Of a stretch of DNA of 54,275 bases, positions 52,156 through 54,275 are shown one piece after another. Positions within the stretch are counted from its first letter, which is position 1. Every line of letters starts with the position of its first letter. Source of the DNA: Gammaproteobacteria bacterium (GTDB lineage Bacteria > Pseudomonadota > Gammaproteobacteria > QZLD01); contig QZLE01000162.1 of assembly GCA_004796365.1 (NCBI GenBank), positions 1 to 54,275 on the forward strand. The letters run 5' to 3'. Position numbers and translations under genes: made by a program. The notes beneath the pieces are model-generated. The model had not been told where the DNA came from. It worked only from the letters and a program-made list of their open reading frames with translations, and made no database searches.

Positions 52156-52926
52156 CTATTCAATCCAGCGAATCTCATTCGCTGTCAATTCCCCCACGAC
52201 AACCGTCTTCAGCCCCCTTGGCATTTTGGCCTTATCCTGGGTTAATGGAATTCTACCAGCCATTATCTCTGCATACCTCTGTGGCAATACGGGTGATCGT
52301 TGCGGCTCTGCATAGCCAATAGGGTATATAGGCTGCACCGTATTCATATCGTATTTATCACTTGCCCCAACTGTGTGTAGTAATTCATGAGCCAATACCA
52401 CATTATTCTTGGCGTTCATATCTTTACTGGCAAAACCATTTACCACCGCATAGAGTCCATTTTGTATTCCCAGAGAATCTGGGACCATCTCATTATCTTC
52501 CTTATCAAAATATTGTAAGAAAATTTTAATATCTGCTGGTTTATCATAACTATTATTGGAATAAATCCAGTATCGCATTTCCAGGCTCCACCAGATTGTA
52601 GAAAGTATTGATCCGTGCTCTGGTGGTTCCGGAGGAATGCTTTGTAATTCAGGCGCCAGAAATATCTTTACCGGCAAAGAAATCCCCAGATTGTATTTTT
52701 CTGCTTCCCGTTTAAAAAAATCTTCTACCGGGTCAAAGCGTTCTTCATCAAGGTTTTCAATAAATTTTTTACTTTCATTAGACCCATCACCATTTATAGG
52801 ATATACAACAACCCATAATGGGTCATTCCAGTCTGTTGTTCTTGCGCGATCAAGGTAAACCCCACCTGCAACCATGAGTAGGATAAATAAAAGGATAAAT
52901 ACTCTTAAGGCCTTAAATGGCGACAT
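52156..52926 (-). CDS. Membrane-anchored putative metzincin-like metallopeptidase
   Basis: 256 residues. One N-terminal membrane helix (about 8-24), then an extracytoplasmic domain. HELLHTVGASD (H180, E181, H184, D190) has the form HExxHxxGxxD, the zinc motif of metzincins with Asp as third ligand as in snapalysin; AEIMAGR further on could be the Met-turn. I do not recognise a named family. AAGGAG stands 5 nt before the ATG at 52926, and the Bax-like glucosaminidase gene ends 9 bp upstream, so the two belong to one transcript. A joint role in the cell envelope is inferred. Confidence 0.72.
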   Translation of the reverse strand: MSPFKALRVFILLFILLMVAGGVYLDRARTTDWNDPLWVVVYPINGDGSNESKKFIENLDEERFDPVEDFFKREAEKYNLGISLPVKIFLAPELQSIPPEPPEHGSILSTIWWSLEMRYWIYSNNSYDKPADIKIFLQYFDKEDNEMVPDSLGIQNGLYAVVNGFASKDMNAKNNVVLAHELLHTVGASDKYDMNTVQPIYPIGYAEPQRSPVLPQRYAEIMAGRIPLTQDKAKMPRGLKTVVVGELTANEIRWIE

Positions 52927-52935
52927 TTTATCTCC

Positions 52936-53763
52936 TTACCGGATAACAAAATCAAACTGATCCAGTTTATTCACCCTAATAATAGACTTGATTGATGCGA
53001 CATATTTCAACCCAATCGCAGAATATTTCTCCAAACCATTAGCAAGATCTGCCCCTAAAATCCGACCTGCCCCGTTTTGTCTAGCCTGTTCTCTAATATC
53101 ACGTAATAACTGATAATTACTATTAGAATTCAATTGTTTAATGTAGTACGACACCGAATCGGCTGGTGATGAAAATTTAGCAACCTCATGTATTGCATTT
53201 CCGCTACGACCATTAGGCACAAGCCCACACCCTTTGGAAAAACACCAGATACCGAAATAATTATTACCATCAACGGCAAATCTGGATGTTCCCCAGGCAG
53301 TTTCATTAGCAGCCTGTGCCAATGCAAGTGAAGCCGGAACTACATCCACCCTTTTTAATAGCTCATTTACTAGATCAATATCATTTCCATTAACTTGGGG
53401 ACAGCGATAAACTCCAGCTAATGTTTGAATATATTGCTTCTCTTTTGGCGATAACTCACCAGCTTTTGCCTTATTATGAATTTGAATAATATTCAACCTG
53501 ACCTGTAACACTTGGTCATTTGCTTGCTCAATAAACGGAGCTAGATATTCAAAAAACGCCTGTTTCTTGCGACCTACATCTTCTATCTGAGAAAAGTCTG
53601 GTCTAACCGTGACGGTTACAATCGGTGCAATATCCCAGCCCGGCATAGGCTTAAACTGAACAAAACCAGTATAAGTACCTCTAAAAATAATCAATGAACT
53701 AAGAAATGCCCAAATAACCAGAAGGAAGACAAATCTACCGCTGAAAACAATATTAAAAATCAC
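52936..53763 (-). CDS. Bax-like glucosaminidase (peptidoglycan hydrolase family)
   Basis: 275 residues. An N-terminal membrane helix (about 10-28, FVFLLVIWAFLSSLIIF) leads to an extracytoplasmic mannosyl-glycoprotein endo-beta-N-acetylglucosaminidase-type domain: PASLALAQAANETAWGTSRFAVDGNNYFGIWCF contains the catalytic Glu (NETAWGTS) and the NYFG motif, as in E. coli Bax and GH73. The C terminus AIGLKYVASIKSIIRVNKL is the Bax-type end. The frame begins with GTG at 53763. It probably trims peptidoglycan from the outer face of the inner membrane. First gene of a two-gene unit with the putative metallopeptidase. Confidence 0.9.
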   Translation of the reverse strand: MIFNIVFSGRFVFLLVIWAFLSSLIIFRGTYTGFVQFKPMPGWDIAPIVTVTVRPDFSQIEDVGRKKQAFFEYLAPFIEQANDQVLQVRLNIIQIHNKAKAGELSPKEKQYIQTLAGVYRCPQVNGNDIDLVNELLKRVDVVPASLALAQAANETAWGTSRFAVDGNNYFGIWCFSKGCGLVPNGRSGNAIHEVAKFSSPADSVSYYIKQLNSNSNYQLLRDIREQARQNGAGRILGADLANGLEKYSAIGLKYVASIKSIIRVNKLDQFDFVIR

Positions 53764-54246
53764 AACAAACGCCTTTAACTCAATAACACTTTCCGAAAAC
53801 CCAAAATTCTAAATGTATTCTAATAATACCAAAATTCGATTCAAAGATTTGCTGAAAATTTGGTTTTAATGATAAAAAAATAACTTAAACAAACTGAAAA
53901 ATGTGCAATTTTTGTCAAAAAGTGTAAGTGAATACCTAGTAGTTTAATCAATAAATACACTGAAACCAGGTTTAAAAAACAAACTCTCTTTATTTGCAAT
54001 GCACAATCAAATATATCTCGTAACCTTTTACTGTAAAAACCATTTTTTTCAGCTTTTGGGATGGCTAACTTTTACTGGCATAAACGCAATCAGACTAACA
54101 TAAGTATCTAATTATCTGACAAATCCTAAGAAATGGGGATTCAAACTGGCCTTTAGAAAATCACTTACGTATAATCGGCGGTCGGACTGCATTTTGTGTA
54201 GTCAAAATAGACAAAATATTTCATTAACAACATCTCGGAGACCGCC
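53764..54246. promoter_or_regulatory. Intergenic regulatory region before the last gene
   Basis: 483 bp, very AT-rich, no credible gene. TATAAT at 54170-54175 is a candidate -10 for the gene at 54247. GGCGGTC (54177-54183) and GACCGCC (54240-54246) form a perfect 7-bp inverted repeat, the right arm ending at the start codon next to the ribosome site. Confidence 0.5.
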
Positions 54247-54275
54247 ATGGCAGAACAAAAAACTGCAATTATTGA
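54247..54275 (+). CDS. Start of a plus-strand gene, cut by the window end
   Basis: ATG at 54247 with CGGAG 6 nt upstream begins MAEQKTAII and then leaves the window. A real gene start is likely from the ribosome site and the candidate -10 about 70 nt before it. Nine residues are too few to name a family. Confidence 0.55.

Overview
The window comes from an AT-rich gammaproteobacterium. I base this on the block gloB / yafS-like methyltransferase / rnhA / dnaQ, on HrpA (about 1,300 residues), a PurB-type adenylosuccinate lyase, a Bax-like glucosaminidase, trimeric-type porins and a tRNA-Arg(ACG) with an encoded CCA. Nothing points to a phage, plasmid or insertion sequence. The density of two-component proteins, secreted giant proteases, a phasin, a bacteriohemerythrin and a Mrp/NifX-type operon fits a free-living or host-associated aquatic bacterium that meets changing oxygen and carbon. 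The species cannot be named from the sequence.

Layout. (1) 1-1365: dnaQ (5' part), rnhA and a yafS-like methyltransferase, one minus-strand run. (2) 1403-14066: a minus-strand signalling island with a REC-histidine kinase, a single-domain REC, three paralogous membrane sensor kinases, an orphan Leu/Ile/Val-type binding protein and a REC-DUF3369-HD-GYP protein. It sits exactly between the yafS-like gene and gloB, which are neighbours in many gammaproteobacteria. (3) 14408-15187 gloB, then 15215-20827, a 1,870-residue Ser/Thr kinase-AAA-TPR-GAF-PAS-histidine kinase whose kinase core is paralogous to the REC-HK at 1403. (4) 20952-23808: butyrate kinase, an outer-membrane barrel and a small PBP-like protein. 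(5) 23958-33168: two giant secreted S8 peptidases in tandem. (6) 33430-38440: hrpA, a GNAT acetyltransferase, a bacteriohemerythrin. (7) 38493-43880: a compact operon of three NifX/ORP-like proteins, two MinD/Mrp-type ATPases with ferredoxin inserts and an MBL-fold protein, next to a sigma-54 activator; it resembles the orange-protein (ORP) clusters of anaerobes. (8) 44048-49644: porin, purB, SEL1-repeat protein, rhomboid protease, phasin, tRNA-Arg. (9) 49860-53763: a convergent kinase/response-regulator pair, then a putative metzincin-like lipid-face protein and a Bax-like glucosaminidase. (10) 54247-end: the first codons of a plus-strand gene.

How parts may work together (inference). In the island, the three kinases share one catalytic core but have different sensor domains, and could converge on the small REC and, through the HD-GYP protein, on cyclic-di-GMP. 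In the ORP-like region, the sigma-54 activator with a four-cysteine PAS domain probably acts at two copies of TGCACAWCTGCA found about 105-140 bp upstream of a -24/-12-like sequence in front of the operon. The two proteases share a 13-of-14 base promoter-proximal motif, which suggests common control.
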